Counted from the stretch's first letter, positions 1 to 9,256 are shown. The stretch is DNA of 64,000 bases from Micavibrio_C sp046294845 (GCA_046294845.1 JBKBNU010000001.1:2232001-2296000); one strand, 5' to 3'. Notes: generated from the sequence alone by a model not told the origin. Numbers and translations are program-made.

Positions 1-623
1 ACCCCCGTAAAAGTCAGACGCAAGCCTTCCCATTGATCAAGCCAGCTTCCTGTATGAACAATCTGGAACAATGTCTGGAGAATGATTTTACGACGGTCAG
101 TGATCGTCCCCAAACGGTCTGTACCCGTATCGACGTAAACATGAAGATGACGGCGATCTTCGAAATCAACCCGCCAGACAGGCAGATAGCGATTGATATA
201 GGTATAACGTGAATCAAAAGTCGTGATTAAAACCGCCCCCGCGATTTTTTCATTCGGCAATCCGGCATAATGCCGCGCCAACATAATCGCCCGTTCATGA
301 TCGGCACCGTCTATAAGCTGATCTGCTTTCAGATCAAGATAAAGACGTTCGGGCTGATCCGCTACAGTGATCTGCAGGACAGAACCGATTAAACGCAAAC
401 CCGTTACCTGATTGATGTTATGCCGGATCAAAAGCGCCCCTATATTCTCGTCCGGTGGCACAGATAAATCCGTAGCCGCTGGCGGTATGAACGATGCCGA
501 TCGTGGATTGGTCCATGTCATCAGCGGATGCAGCAAGCCGCTTATCCCCCATAGAATAACAGCACATCCGGCCACCAGAGCCAGACGACGATGCCACAGA
601 ATGATGGCGGCTTTACTGATCAT
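1..623 (-). CDS. PepSY-type inner-membrane protein, 3' part missing (runs off window)
   Basis: An open frame without stop runs from an ATG at 623 to the window edge, giving about 207 residues. GGAAGAAG lies just before the ATG. The N terminus holds a hydrophobic segment after IILWHRR (about residues 13-35, ending LLHP), followed by a periplasmic-type stretch and then HTGSWLDQWEGLRLTF, which resembles the start of the next helix pair in PepSY-associated TM proteins. That family sits beside TonB receptors and is thought to reduce or process ferric siderophores at the inner membrane. It begins 20 bp after the receptor stop, so the two are probably co-transcribed. The family call rests on topology, motif and neighbour; the C-terminal half is not visible. 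Confidence 0.65.
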   Translation of the reverse strand, partial: MISKAAIILWHRRLALVAGCAVILWGISGLLHPLMTWTNPRSASFIPPAATDLSVPPDENIGALLIRHNINQVTGLRLIGSVLQITVADQPERLYLDLKADQLIDGADHERAIMLARHYAGLPNEKIAGAVLITTFDSRYTYINRYLPVWRVDFEDRRHLHVYVDTGTDRLGTITDRRKIILQTLFQIVHTGSWLDQWEGLRLTFTG

Positions 624-642
624 CTTCTTCCTATCCCTTTTC

Positions 643-2658
643 TTAGAATTTCAGACTAAGGCCGCCATAAATGGCACGCCCCTCACCGGGATAGAACACA
701 TTGGTGGCCGCTGTGCGCGCATCCGTCACCGTACTGAAGGTCGAGATATATCGCTCGTCCGTCAGGTTACGGGCATCAAGGAACAGATTGACGCCGTTAA
801 CCGGTTCCCAGCCCGCTTTCAAATGAGGAATAAGATAGGCATCTGATTTCAGCGTATTGGCAAAATCCACCCATGCCGCTTCCGGTACCCACTCAATAGC
901 AGGCTCAATATAAAACTGGTTACGTTCATAACGGGCCGAGAATTTGATTTGGTGCGGTGGCGCACCTGCGATATCGTTATCACCGAACTGGCTGTCACCA
1001 TCGAAATAAAAATCATTGAGGTTATAGACCATATTGAATGTCAGTAGTTTCCACGGATTCCATGCCACACCGATTTCCAAACCCTGATGGATTGTATCAT
1101 CGGCATTAAAGGTCGAAGCCGGAATATCCGCACCCGTAGTATATTGCAGCATCTCATCCTTGATCCATGAACGGTAGGCTGTCGCATCCCATGCCCACTC
1201 CTTGTAAGAACCACGGGAACCAATCTCGGCTGTCCATGATTTTTGCGCTTTGACCGGCACAAAACCGACAACAGCGCCCTGCACCAGTTCTGAGTAAGTC
1301 GGTGCTTCAGTGCTGCGTGTCAGACCGGCAAAAATTTCTGTTTCCGGCTTTATTTGCCAGAGAACCCCTAGCTTTGGATTAAGACTGCTATAAGTCTTAT
1401 CCGCATCATTCGTAGAGTTGCGATGATCTTCATAATCACGTTTGGCAATATTTCCCTGTAAGCCTGTGATCAGTTGCCATGCGTCACTCACAAACAAACG
1501 GTTTTCGCCATAAAACTCATAATTGACAGCTTTTTGTCTGGCATCCGATGTCAGGTTGCCGCGATTGCCCTGCACGTTCACATAGCGGTCGGCATTATTC
1601 ACACCGCGCCCGGCATTCAGACCCAGAACGGATTCGTTCTTTTTGTTTCCTAAAAGCCACACAGTGTTATATCGGCCAAACGCACCAATATCGACCGAGT
1701 CCTGATCGATTACCTGAAAAATCGGGTGATACAGGGTTTTGTCGTTGATATATCCGCCCAATTCAACACGCTGGTTACCATCTAGAAGAACCGTTGTTTT
1801 ATTGGCCAGACGCAAAGAACGGATATTGCGTTCATAATCGCCTGTCTTGTTTATAGCTGCGACTGTCTTGGGTTCATTCAAAGCTTGGGTCTTGGTGAGC
1901 GTGCCCGGCACTTCCTGCTTGATATCATTCCATGACACATAAAAACGTGTTTCAACATCGTGATTGAACAGATAACCGATATTGCCGTTAAAGCGGGTAT
2001 TGTTCTGCTCGCTCTGCTCACGCCAGCCCTTGATATTCGTCTTGGTGAGGGAGGCATAGGCATCGGCCTGACCGAATTGTTGGCCAGCATCCAGATGAAG
2101 GCGGGTTGTACCAAAGCTGCCAGCCTCAAAACGTACATGAGTATTATAATCCATGGTACGCGCCGAAGGGGTTACCATGTTGATGGCCCCACCCAGTCCG
2201 GCAACACCAAAGCGCAAAGCCTGCCCGCCACGATAAACCTCCAGATGCTGGAGTGCCAAAAGATCGGCTTCCTGAAAATCGCCACTACCATCGGCGAAAT
2301 TGAAGGGGATGCCATCTTGCAGCAACGAAATACCGCGCAAATGGAAGCCACGCGAAAGACCGGAACCACGTATAGAAAGCCTTATTTCTTCGGCATAGCG
2401 CTGTTCGGCCTGCACCCCCGGTGTTGCCGCCAAAGCATCTTTCAAGCTCAGGGCATAACCTTCCTTATATTCATCGGCGGGAACAACATCCGTACCGCCA
2501 GCAACTTTACGCAGGTTAATAGACGCTTGCTGTGGTCCTTCCACGGTCAGCGTGCTCTTCCACAAGGGGATATCAACCACCAGAGGTTCTGCAAAAGCAG
2601 GAGTAGAAAATACTGTGATAACTGTGGCACACAGCAGGCCACGCATGGTTTTTGACAT
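643..2658 (-). CDS. TonB-dependent outer-membrane receptor
   Basis: 671 residues. A signal peptide (MSKTMRGLL...TPAFA) is followed by a plug domain with typical phrases: LKDALAATPGVQ, RLSIRGSG, LLQDGIPFNFADG and LEVYRGGQALRFG. A long beta-barrel follows, with repeated aromatic strands and a terminal phenylalanine (YGGLSLKF). Such receptors move ferric chelates, vitamin B12 or copper compounds across the outer membrane using TonB energy. The substrate cannot be read from sequence; the PepSY protein downstream favours a ferric siderophore, the DUF2946-like gene upstream would also fit copper. GGAATG lies before the ATG. Length is normal for the family and no damage is seen. Confidence 0.9.
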   Translation of the reverse strand: MSKTMRGLLCATVITVFSTPAFAEPLVVDIPLWKSTLTVEGPQQASINLRKVAGGTDVVPADEYKEGYALSLKDALAATPGVQAEQRYAEEIRLSIRGSGLSRGFHLRGISLLQDGIPFNFADGSGDFQEADLLALQHLEVYRGGQALRFGVAGLGGAINMVTPSARTMDYNTHVRFEAGSFGTTRLHLDAGQQFGQADAYASLTKTNIKGWREQSEQNNTRFNGNIGYLFNHDVETRFYVSWNDIKQEVPGTLTKTQALNEPKTVAAINKTGDYERNIRSLRLANKTTVLLDGNQRVELGGYINDKTLYHPIFQVIDQDSVDIGAFGRYNTVWLLGNKKNESVLGLNAGRGVNNADRYVNVQGNRGNLTSDARQKAVNYEFYGENRLFVSDAWQLITGLQGNIAKRDYEDHRNSTNDADKTYSSLNPKLGVLWQIKPETEIFAGLTRSTEAPTYSELVQGAVVGFVPVKAQKSWTAEIGSRGSYKEWAWDATAYRSWIKDEMLQYTTGADIPASTFNADDTIHQGLEIGVAWNPWKLLTFNMVYNLNDFYFDGDSQFGDNDIAGAPPHQIKFSARYERNQFYIEPAIEWVPEAAWVDFANTLKSDAYLIPHLKAGWEPVNGVNLFLDARNLTDERYISTFSTVTDARTAATNVFYPGEGRAIYGGLSLKF

Positions 2659-2704
2659 GGATCATTCCTTTAATGTCTGTCTTTTTAAAAAGCGAAACAG
2701 GTTA

Positions 2705-3082
2705 TTAAAGGAAAGCGGGTGGCCCCCTGACAGGTAAACGGCCATCGAGCAGAAGAAATTGCGGCTGATCGGCCAGAATCAAGGAGGCTTCAGCGTAAAC
2801 ATAAGAAAAATCAATGATCGCCTGATCAGGCGTTGTCAGGGCTTTACCTGATGTATGCATCAAACAAAATCCGCAATCGGCAGAATCTTTATGATCTTCC
2901 TGATCATTAGATGCAGGCGCTTCATCGCTAGGCACGCTAACTGTCATAAGCCCGTCAACACCGCAAATCTCAATCAGCGTTGTTTTACCCGAGACAAAAG
3001 CACAAGCCGGCGAGATCCCTGCACTGACCAGTGCAGGGATCATCAGAAAATGAATTCCCCAATGCCGGATAAGCGAACGCAT
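2705..3082 (-). CDS. Small secreted DUF2946-like protein
   Basis: 125 residues with an N-terminal signal peptide (to about residue 28, ISPACA) and a CGFC pair at residues 70-73 followed by LMH, the spacing seen in DUF2946-type proteins found near metal-related TonB receptors. Its ATG overlaps the sucA stop as TGATG, so translation is probably coupled to sucA or restarts there. The TonB receptor begins 46 bp downstream, making a likely DUF2946-receptor-PepSY unit. Function is unknown; a metal-binding periplasmic role is an inference from Cys/His content and context. Confidence 0.6.
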   Translation of the reverse strand: MRSLIRHWGIHFLMIPALVSAGISPACAFVSGKTTLIEICGVDGLMTVSVPSDEAPASNDQEDHKDSADCGFCLMHTSGKALTTPDQAIIDFSYVYAEASLILADQPQFLLLDGRLPVRGPPAFL

Positions 3083-5997
3083 CAGATGCTTAGAGCCTCA
3101 TTTACCAGTTTGGCCTGTTCTTCCTGATGGCGTTTGAGAAGACCCGTCGCCGGAGCAGCCGCAGCTACACGACCAACATAACGTGGGCGACCTGCTTTAT
3201 GCTTGATATCCGTGATCACCTCCTCAATCAATTCATGGACGAATGACCATGCACCCTGATTGCGGGGCTCTTCCTGACACCAGACAACATCGGCATTCGG
3301 ATATTTCTTAAGCTCTTCGGCAAGAGCCTTCGCAGGGAACGGATAAAGTTGCTCAAGACGAAGGATCGTTACGTTCTTCAAACCACGTTTTTCGCGCTCT
3401 TCGAACAGATCGTAATAAACCTTGCCCGTACACAGCACGACACGCTTGATATCCTTGTCCTTGGCGAGGTTATCACGCGAGTCATCCCACAGGATGCGGT
3501 GGAATGTGCTATCCCCTGTGAACATATCCACGGAGGAAACCGCGAGCTTATGACGCAGCAATGATTTTGGCGTCATAATCACCAGAGGCTTGCGGAAATC
3601 ACGGCACATCTGGCGACGCAGGATGTGGAAATAGTTGGCTGGTGTCGTGCAGTTTGCCACTTGCCAGTTATCTTCCGCACAAAGTTGCAGGAACCGTTCA
3701 GGGCGTGCGGAAGAGTGTTCCGGCCCCTGCCCTTCGAAACCATGCGGCAACAACATCACCAGACCCGACATACGCAGCCATTTTGATTCAGATGAACAGA
3801 TAAACTGGTCAATCAGAACCTGGGCACCGTTGACGAAATCGCCAAATTGCGCTTCCCAAAGGACAAGCGCTTTCGGATCAGCCAAAGTAAAACCATATTC
3901 AAAGCCAAGAACAGCAGCTTCCGAAAGCGGGCTGTCGTGCACTTCGAAAGCGGCCTGCCCTGCAGAGATATTTTGCAGCGGGACCAGTTTTTGTTCGTTT
4001 TCCTGATCATACATGATGGCATGACGGTGCGAGAACGTACCGCGGCCAACATCCTGACCTGACAAACGAACCTTGAACCCTTCGTCCAGCAAGCTGCCAA
4101 AAGCCAAAGCCTCGGCTGTTGCCCAGTCAAAGCCTTTGCCTGACTTGAACATCTCTTGCTTGGCCTCCAGCTGGCGGGCGATTTTCGGATTGATATTGAA
4201 ACCTTGCGGTACTGTTGTCAGTACTTGACCCAGTTTCTGGATATCTTTTTCGGTAATCGAAGTTACACCACGGCGCTCTTCACCGTAAGCCACCTTCATA
4301 CCTGTCCATGCGCCTTCAAGGAAGTCAGCCTTGTTGGGTTTATAGCTTTGGGTTGCCTCAAAAGCTTTTTCAAGATAGCTGGTGAATTCATCAACCATGC
4401 CTTGCGCCTCATCGGCACTCAGCACGTTTTCACCTACCAACTGCGCAGCATAGATTTCGCGTGTGGTTTTTTGTGTACGGATGGTTTTGTACATCAAAGG
4501 CTGTGTGAAAGCGGGTTCGTCGCCTTCGTTATGACCGAAGCGGCGGTAACAGAAGATATCGATGACAACATCTTTCTTGAATTGCTGACGGAATTCGATC
4601 GCGATGCGTGAAACCAGAACGACCGCTTCCGGATCATCACCATTCACATGGAAGATCGGTGCAGAAAGCATCTTGGCAATATCCGTGCAATAAGGGCCGG
4701 AGCGGCTATATTTCGGCATCGTTGTAAAGCCGATCTGGTTATTGGTCACGATATGGATCGTGCCGCCTACACGATAGCCGGGCAGTTCGGAAATCATCAG
4801 TGTTTCGGCAACCAGACCCTGCCCCGCAAAGGCAGCATCACCATGCAGCAGGATCGGCACAACCTTTTCGGCCCCACGGTCATTGCGCTGCACTTGCTTG
4901 GCGCGGACCTTACCAATCACAACCGGATTAACCGCTTCGAGGTGTGAAGGGTTGGCTGTTAATGAGAGGTGAACGGTTTTATCATCAAATTGACGGTCAC
5001 TCGATGTGCCCAAATGATATTTCACATCGCCGGAACCTTGCACGTCATCAGGATTGGATGATTTCCCTTGAAATTCGGAGAAGAGCGCCGTGAAAGGTTT
5101 ACCAAAAACATTGGTCAAAACGTTGAGACGTCCCCTATGTGCCATGCCCAGAACAACTTCTTCAACACCGAGTTGGCTGCCGCGCTTCATCACCTGTTCC
5201 AATGCAGGAATCAGGGCCTCGCCACCATCAAGACCAAAACGCTTGGTGCCCGTGTATTTGACGTGAAGAAATTTTTCGAAAGTTTCGGCAGCCGTCAGAC
5301 GTTGCAAGATCGCACGTTTGCCTTCGGGTGTAAAATCCGTGTTATTGCGCGGACCCTCGATACGTTGCTGGATCCATGCCTTTTGTTCGGGATCGGACAT
5401 ATGCAGGAATTCAACACCAATACTGCCTGCATAAGTTTGCTTCAGCACTTGCAGAATTTCGCGCAGGGTTGCTGTTTCCATTCCCAGAACGCCATTAATA
5501 AAGATCGGGCGATCATAGTCGGAGTCATTAAAACCATAGAAGGATGGATCGAGTTCCGGATGGTAACTCACTTCCTTCATACCGAGCGGATCAAGATTGG
5601 CAATTAAATGGCCACGCGCACGGAAAGCGCGGATCAGCATCAAGGCTTGAATAGAGTCACGTGCTGCCGAACGGATATCATCCTGATTGGCAGGCGTTGG
5701 CGCTGATTTTGCTTTGGCAGCGGCTTGTGCACTGTTGACTGTTACCGGATCCGAAGCCCCCGTTCCCACTGTGAAGCTACTGAAAGATGCCCTTGTGCGG
5801 CGGTTTTCTTCCGGTGTCCAGCTGGCCCCTTGCAACTCGCGCAGCAAACCCGCCTCGTTATCATTCAGATCACTAAAGAAATTGCGCCAGCTTTCATCAA
5901 CCTTGCTGGGACTGACCAGATATTGACTGTAGAGATGCGCAATATATTCAGCGTTGGCGCTGGACAGAAAAGTCAGGCGTTCGGTTGCTGCCGTCAT
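3082..5997 (-). CDS. sucA: 2-oxoglutarate dehydrogenase E1 component
   Basis: 971 residues, full length for SucA. It decarboxylates 2-oxoglutarate with thiamine diphosphate and passes the succinyl group to E2 lipoate in the TCA cycle. Visible family signatures include the N-terminal FLSSANAEYIAHLYSQYL, GMAHRGRLNVLTN, the thiamine-diphosphate region HGDAAFAGQG with YRRFGHNEGDEP, and the transketolase-like half (QAAFEVHDSPLSEAAVLGFEYG; LPHGFEGQGPEHSSARPERF). The start has AGGAGT upstream. Unlike the usual alphaproteobacterial order, no sucB or lpd follows: a metal-uptake set begins at its stop codon. The two paralogous unknown genes lie upstream on the same strand. Confidence 0.97.
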   Translation of the reverse strand: MTAATERLTFLSSANAEYIAHLYSQYLVSPSKVDESWRNFFSDLNDNEAGLLRELQGASWTPEENRRTRASFSSFTVGTGASDPVTVNSAQAAAKAKSAPTPANQDDIRSAARDSIQALMLIRAFRARGHLIANLDPLGMKEVSYHPELDPSFYGFNDSDYDRPIFINGVLGMETATLREILQVLKQTYAGSIGVEFLHMSDPEQKAWIQQRIEGPRNNTDFTPEGKRAILQRLTAAETFEKFLHVKYTGTKRFGLDGGEALIPALEQVMKRGSQLGVEEVVLGMAHRGRLNVLTNVFGKPFTALFSEFQGKSSNPDDVQGSGDVKYHLGTSSDRQFDDKTVHLSLTANPSHLEAVNPVVIGKVRAKQVQRNDRGAEKVVPILLHGDAAFAGQGLVAETLMISELPGYRVGGTIHIVTNNQIGFTTMPKYSRSGPYCTDIAKMLSAPIFHVNGDDPEAVVLVSRIAIEFRQQFKKDVVIDIFCYRRFGHNEGDEPAFTQPLMYKTIRTQKTTREIYAAQLVGENVLSADEAQGMVDEFTSYLEKAFEATQSYKPNKADFLEGAWTGMKVAYGEERRGVTSITEKDIQKLGQVLTTVPQGFNINPKIARQLEAKQEMFKSGKGFDWATAEALAFGSLLDEGFKVRLSGQDVGRGTFSHRHAIMYDQENEQKLVPLQNISAGQAAFEVHDSPLSEAAVLGFEYGFTLADPKALVLWEAQFGDFVNGAQVLIDQFICSSESKWLRMSGLVMLLPHGFEGQGPEHSSARPERFLQLCAEDNWQVANCTTPANYFHILRRQMCRDFRKPLVIMTPKSLLRHKLAVSSVDMFTGDSTFHRILWDDSRDNLAKDKDIKRVVLCTGKVYYDLFEEREKRGLKNVTILRLEQLYPFPAKALAEELKKYPNADVVWCQEEPRNQGAWSFVHELIEEVITDIKHKAGRPRYVGRVAAAAPATGLLKRHQEEQAKLVNEALSI

Positions 5998-6129
5998 AGT
6001 AACTCCTTGAGCGGTCGTAGAGCTTGAAAATCTGCTATTTTTTTAATCCCCGGACGGCCCGTTGGCAAGCGCAGAACCACCTGCCGGCCATCTCATCCAG
6101 AAAGCATTCAATTGTTAATGTTATGAAAA

Positions 6130-6711
6130 TTATGATCCGGTTTCGGAAAGCGGCGTTTCCTCTGTTTCCAATCTTAGTGACTGGGCCAAGACAGCAATCG
6201 CCTCATCTTCTGCAAGGCTGATATTGGCAAGGCTTTCCAGGCGGTAATCCTTATTGCCCGTGCGTATAAAAGCTTCCCACAAAAGCTGTAAACCCACCCA
6301 GATGCGGATGGGTATGCTGGCGCTGGTATCAAATTCACGGTAGGCATAGGCCGTTTCATAGGCGATCGACATGATCGCCTGCACATAAGCTTCAGCGTCC
6401 TGCGGCATCATCCTGCGTTTGATAATATCGACAGCTTCACGCGCTTCTTCAGGAACGGTTCCTGTTTGCAAGGACCATGCAGGCCATTCTTCACGGCGTG
6501 CGTTGGTGGTCATGATGACCTCATGAACGAAAGCCGAGGCAAACATACCTTCGGATAGACGCTCAATCAAACGCTCCAGTTTTTTCAGCTCGTGGGCACG
6601 GCCCACACCCTGACCCTTATCATCTGCCATGCAAACCCACAGGCCCGCACGGTAAGGTAATGATACAAGTGTTGTCTTCTCGGAATTGGTTAGGCCATCA
6701 AGAAATGACAT
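6130..6711 (-). CDS. Unknown protein, second member of a tandem paralogous pair
   Basis: 193 residues, no signal peptide or clear membrane segment. It shares the opening pattern of the gene just upstream (L..L...EK..L..LPYRAGLWV) and the motif YREFD, so the two arose by duplication. It is mostly helical in appearance with several tryptophans. It lies 3 bp after its paralogue and 132 bp before sucA, all on the minus strand, so it may be in one operon with sucA. I do not recognise the family; the LPYRAGLWV block is its most useful signature. Confidence 0.75.
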   Translation of the reverse strand: MSFLDGLTNSEKTTLVSLPYRAGLWVCMADDKGQGVGRAHELKKLERLIERLSEGMFASAFVHEVIMTTNARREEWPAWSLQTGTVPEEAREAVDIIKRRMMPQDAEAYVQAIMSIAYETAYAYREFDTSASIPIRIWVGLQLLWEAFIRTGNKDYRLESLANISLAEDEAIAVLAQSLRLETEETPLSETGS

Positions 6712-6714
6712 GAT

Positions 6715-7329
6715 TTACGCAGCATCCTCATCTTCACCGTCAGCCCCCTCTTCGCTGGGCTCAAGGCCTTCGGTTTCATCCATACGCAATGAAGCGGCCA
6801 AAGCATCAATCGCTTTATGCTCATCCTGCGAGATATTCAGATATTGTTCCATAATCGGCGGCTGCGTCTTCAGAACATAGGATTTTGCTACTTCAACCCA
6901 GTACTTGGAATAGATTTTCATCTGCATACTGAAAGGGGCATTTTCATCAAATTCGCGATAAGCCATGGCAACCGTCATCGCGACATCCATCAAACTGCTT
7001 TTGAAGGCATGGACCTGTTTGTAATCGATATGATTGGCAATAATCGCAATCCCGTCTCCGACTTCTTGCGGGATAGAGTCGATATCATCGTTCCAGCCAC
7101 CCCATTCGTCCTGATGGGCGACAGTGGCACGCATGACTTCTTCAACAAACTCGGATTTAAGGAAATCCTCTGTAAAACCACGGACAATATTCGCCAAGGC
7201 CATCTTTTCAGCATCGTCCGATTCATCACCGCCGGTTGTATCGCTGGCGCTGACCCATAGACCAGCCCGATAAGGCAGTCTGATCAGAAAAAGTTTTTCG
7301 TCTTCCGTAAATAGGTCCAGATAGGCCAT
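6715..7329 (-). CDS. Unknown protein, first member of a tandem paralogous pair
   Basis: 204 residues, soluble-looking, with LPYRAGLWVSASDTTGG near residues 18-34, YREFD in the middle and an acidic C-terminal tail (EEGADGEDEDAA). Similar over its length to the product of 6130-6711. A diverged extra copy of its RAGLWVSASDTTGG segment lies upstream at about 7531-7580 fused to a sucD tail, so this locus has been duplicated more than once. GAGG(A) lies just before the ATG at 7329. No function is assigned; the position suggests co-expression with sucA. Confidence 0.75.
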   Translation of the reverse strand: MAYLDLFTEDEKLFLIRLPYRAGLWVSASDTTGGDESDDAEKMALANIVRGFTEDFLKSEFVEEVMRATVAHQDEWGGWNDDIDSIPQEVGDGIAIIANHIDYKQVHAFKSSLMDVAMTVAMAYREFDENAPFSMQMKIYSKYWVEVAKSYVLKTQPPIMEQYLNISQDEHKAIDALAASLRMDETEGLEPSEEGADGEDEDAA

Positions 7330-7420
7330 GGTTTCCTCCGTGAGTCACCCAAGAATATGAGAGTCTAACCCACTCTCACAACCATGAAAAGACTTGAAAA
7401 GAGAGCACTCTTAGGCTGGA

Positions 7421-7582
7421 TTAGGCTGCCATTGCCTTGGCTATAGCATCACCCAGAGCGGCAGGACTATCCGAAACCACAAAACCGGAGGCTTGCATTG
7501 CTGCCACCTTGGCTTCGGCTGTGTCATTACCGCCGGTCGTATCGCTGGCACTGACCCATAACCCCGCCCGGCGAGAAAAGGA
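7421..7582 (-). pseudogene. Chimeric gene fragment: paralogue N-terminal piece joined to a sucD C-terminal piece
   Basis: Read on the minus strand, this stretch first gives RAGLWVSASDTTGG, matching the gene at 6715-7329, then continues in frame as NDTAEAKVAAMQASGFVVSD and ends AIAKAMAA-stop, matching the last 37 residues of SucD (GGNDTAEAKVAAMQAAGFV ... AIARAMAA) with several substitutions. The junction falls where both parents encode an ACCGGCGGT-like Gly-Gly. Upstream of RAGLW the frame is broken: LIL can still be recognised in another frame and a TGA lies in the RAGLW frame. There is no start codon, so this is a remnant of duplication and illegitimate recombination. Confidence 0.8.
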
Positions 7583-8164
7583 TCAGTTTTTATCTGCCGC
7601 CTGCGTCACCGAAGGCTTCCAAACCGCCCCCATCAGCGCGCGCGCTATCGCCACAAAACCGCTGATAAAAAACGCGTACATCAAAACAGTCACGCCCGCC
7701 CCCAAAGGACTGACCCCATAGCCGAACAAACCCGGCATAGCCCCCACCAGCATCCCCGTCAACACCGCCAGCCCCGCACTCGCCCAGAAATAACGGCTGC
7801 GCAGAATGGTTTTCAGATTGCCAATCACCGTAATCACCAGAAACAGGAAACCAAACGCCGAAGCCAAAAACCCCAAAAGCCCGACCACAAAACCGGGAAC
7901 GCCCCAACCTTTGACATCCTCAATCAGATAAATCGATAAAATCAGCATCCCCAAACCCGCAGCAAACAACGCAAAGGCCTTGGCAAAATCCCCGCTTTTT
8001 ACATAGTATGTACCAACAGGGCCGCCCCCTGAAGACGGCATCCGCTGCTGATGATTGCGAAAACTATCCGCCGCGCCATATGCCATCTGTGTGCCGATAT
8101 CATGGCTATAGCCGGCAGCATCACCCAAAGTCATACGTCTGTTAAAATCATCAAGCTGGCTCAT
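7583..8164 (-). CDS. Unknown membrane protein with about four TM helices
   Basis: 193 residues. The first 60 are hydrophilic and rich in Gly, Ser and Gln; then come four hydrophobic segments at roughly 61-80, 88-112, 125-145 and 155-178 (ALFAAGLGMLILSIYLI, GFVVGLLGFLASAFGFLFLV, YFWASAGLAVLTGMLVGAM, GAGVTVLMYAFFISGFVAIA). No enzyme motif is visible. It follows the sucD terminator on the same strand, so it probably has its own promoter. Its 3' end abuts the chimeric fragment. Unrecognised family, probably an inner-membrane protein. Confidence 0.65.
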   Translation of the reverse strand: MSQLDDFNRRMTLGDAAGYSHDIGTQMAYGAADSFRNHQQRMPSSGGGPVGTYYVKSGDFAKAFALFAAGLGMLILSIYLIEDVKGWGVPGFVVGLLGFLASAFGFLFLVITVIGNLKTILRSRYFWASAGLAVLTGMLVGAMPGLFGYGVSPLGAGVTVLMYAFFISGFVAIARALMGAVWKPSVTQAADKN

Positions 8165-8220
8165 CTTGCGCCCCTCCGTTCAAAGTAAAAAACCAATTTT
8201 TACGCAGTAAGGCAGTCTAT

Positions 8221-8262
8221 TTAAAAAAAAGCGAGCATATAGACAAAGTCATGCTCGCTTAC
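8221..8262 (-). terminator. Rho-independent terminator downstream of sucD
   Basis: A 10-bp perfect stem (8229-8238 pairing with 8251-8260, arm AAGCGAGCAT) with a 12-base loop is followed on the minus strand by eight T residues (8223-8230 read in reverse). It lies about 120 bp past the sucD stop and separates sucD from the membrane-protein gene. Confidence 0.9.
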
Positions 8263-8380
8263 GCTTTCAGTTTTAGCCCCGATCCATTTCGGTCTTGATA
8301 AGAACGGGGTAACAGCGTCTTTCCCTCCGCGCCAGGCGCAAAAAAAAGACACCATTACATCGCCTTTATAAGCCAAAACC

Positions 8381-9256
8381 CTAAGCGGCCATCGCGCGGG
8401 CAATCGCCTCGCCCAGACTGGACGGATTATCAGAAACAACAAAACCCGCGGCTTGCATCGCTGCCACCTTGGCTTCGGCTGTGTCGTTACCGCCGGAAAT
8501 AATTGCACCGGCATGGCCCATACGCTTACCTTTAGGCGCTGTTACACCCGCAATAAAGCCTGCAATCGGTTTTCTTTTACCTTGGGCCTTGTAAAACTCG
8601 GCCGCTTCGATCTCCGCACTGCCGCCGATCTCACCAATCATAAGGATGCCTTCTGTTTCAGGATCCTCCAGAAACATTTGCAAGCAATCAATAAAGTTCG
8701 TGCCATTGACCGGATCACCACCAATACCTATGCAGGTTGTTTGACCCAAACCGTTTGCGGTCGTCTGATGAACCGCTTCGTATGTCAGCGTACCGGAACG
8801 GGAAACAATCCCGATCTTGCCGCGCTTGTGGATATGGCCCGGCATAATACCGATTTTGCACTCACCCGGTGTGATTACACCCGGACAGTTCGGACCCACC
8901 AGACGTGTAGCAGAACCTTGCAGGGCGCGCTTTACCCGCACCATATCCAGAACCGGAATACCTTCGGTAATACAAATGGCCAGCGGAATTTCCGCATCGA
9001 TGGCCTCGAGAATGGCATCCGCAGCAAATGGTGGCGGCACATAAATCACTGTGGCATCAGCACCTGTCTTCTCGCGGGCTTCGCGTACGGTATCGAACAC
9101 GGGCAATCCCAAATGGCTGCTGCCGCCTTTGCCAGGGGTCACGCCACCAACCATCTTGGTACCATAGGCCACAGCCTGTTCGGAGTGGAATGTCCCCTGA
9201 GAGCCCGTAAAACCCTGACAGATGACTTTGGTATTTTTATCGATAAGGACGGCCAT
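8381..9256 (-). CDS. sucD: Succinyl-CoA synthetase alpha subunit
   Basis: 291 residues from the ATG at 9254-9256, which is preceded by GGAGTG and gives the canonical start MAVLIDKNTKVICQGFTG; a longer frame upstream lacks family similarity. The alpha subunit binds CoA and carries the phosphohistidine that passes phosphate between succinyl-CoA and NDP. The CoA-binding N terminus (GFTGSQGTFHSEQA), VGPNCPGVI and the active-site region GKRMGHAGAIISGGNDTAE are all present. It is separated from sucC by a terminator, an unknown gene and a divergent lytic-enzyme gene, so the subunits are not in one compact operon. Its last 37 codons have a diverged copy at 7421-7535. Confidence 0.97.
   Translation of the reverse strand: MAVLIDKNTKVICQGFTGSQGTFHSEQAVAYGTKMVGGVTPGKGGSSHLGLPVFDTVREAREKTGADATVIYVPPPFAADAILEAIDAEIPLAICITEGIPVLDMVRVKRALQGSATRLVGPNCPGVITPGECKIGIMPGHIHKRGKIGIVSRSGTLTYEAVHQTTANGLGQTTCIGIGGDPVNGTNFIDCLQMFLEDPETEGILMIGEIGGSAEIEAAEFYKAQGKRKPIAGFIAGVTAPKGKRMGHAGAIISGGNDTAEAKVAAMQAAGFVVSDNPSSLGEAIARAMAA

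Noticed and set aside
1960..2655. A long plus-strand frame of 231 codons opposite the TonB receptor
   Set aside because: It is an antisense shadow of the receptor gene, without domain similarity or a ribosome site; the same holds for the other long opposite-strand frames in sucA, sucD, murA and the protease.
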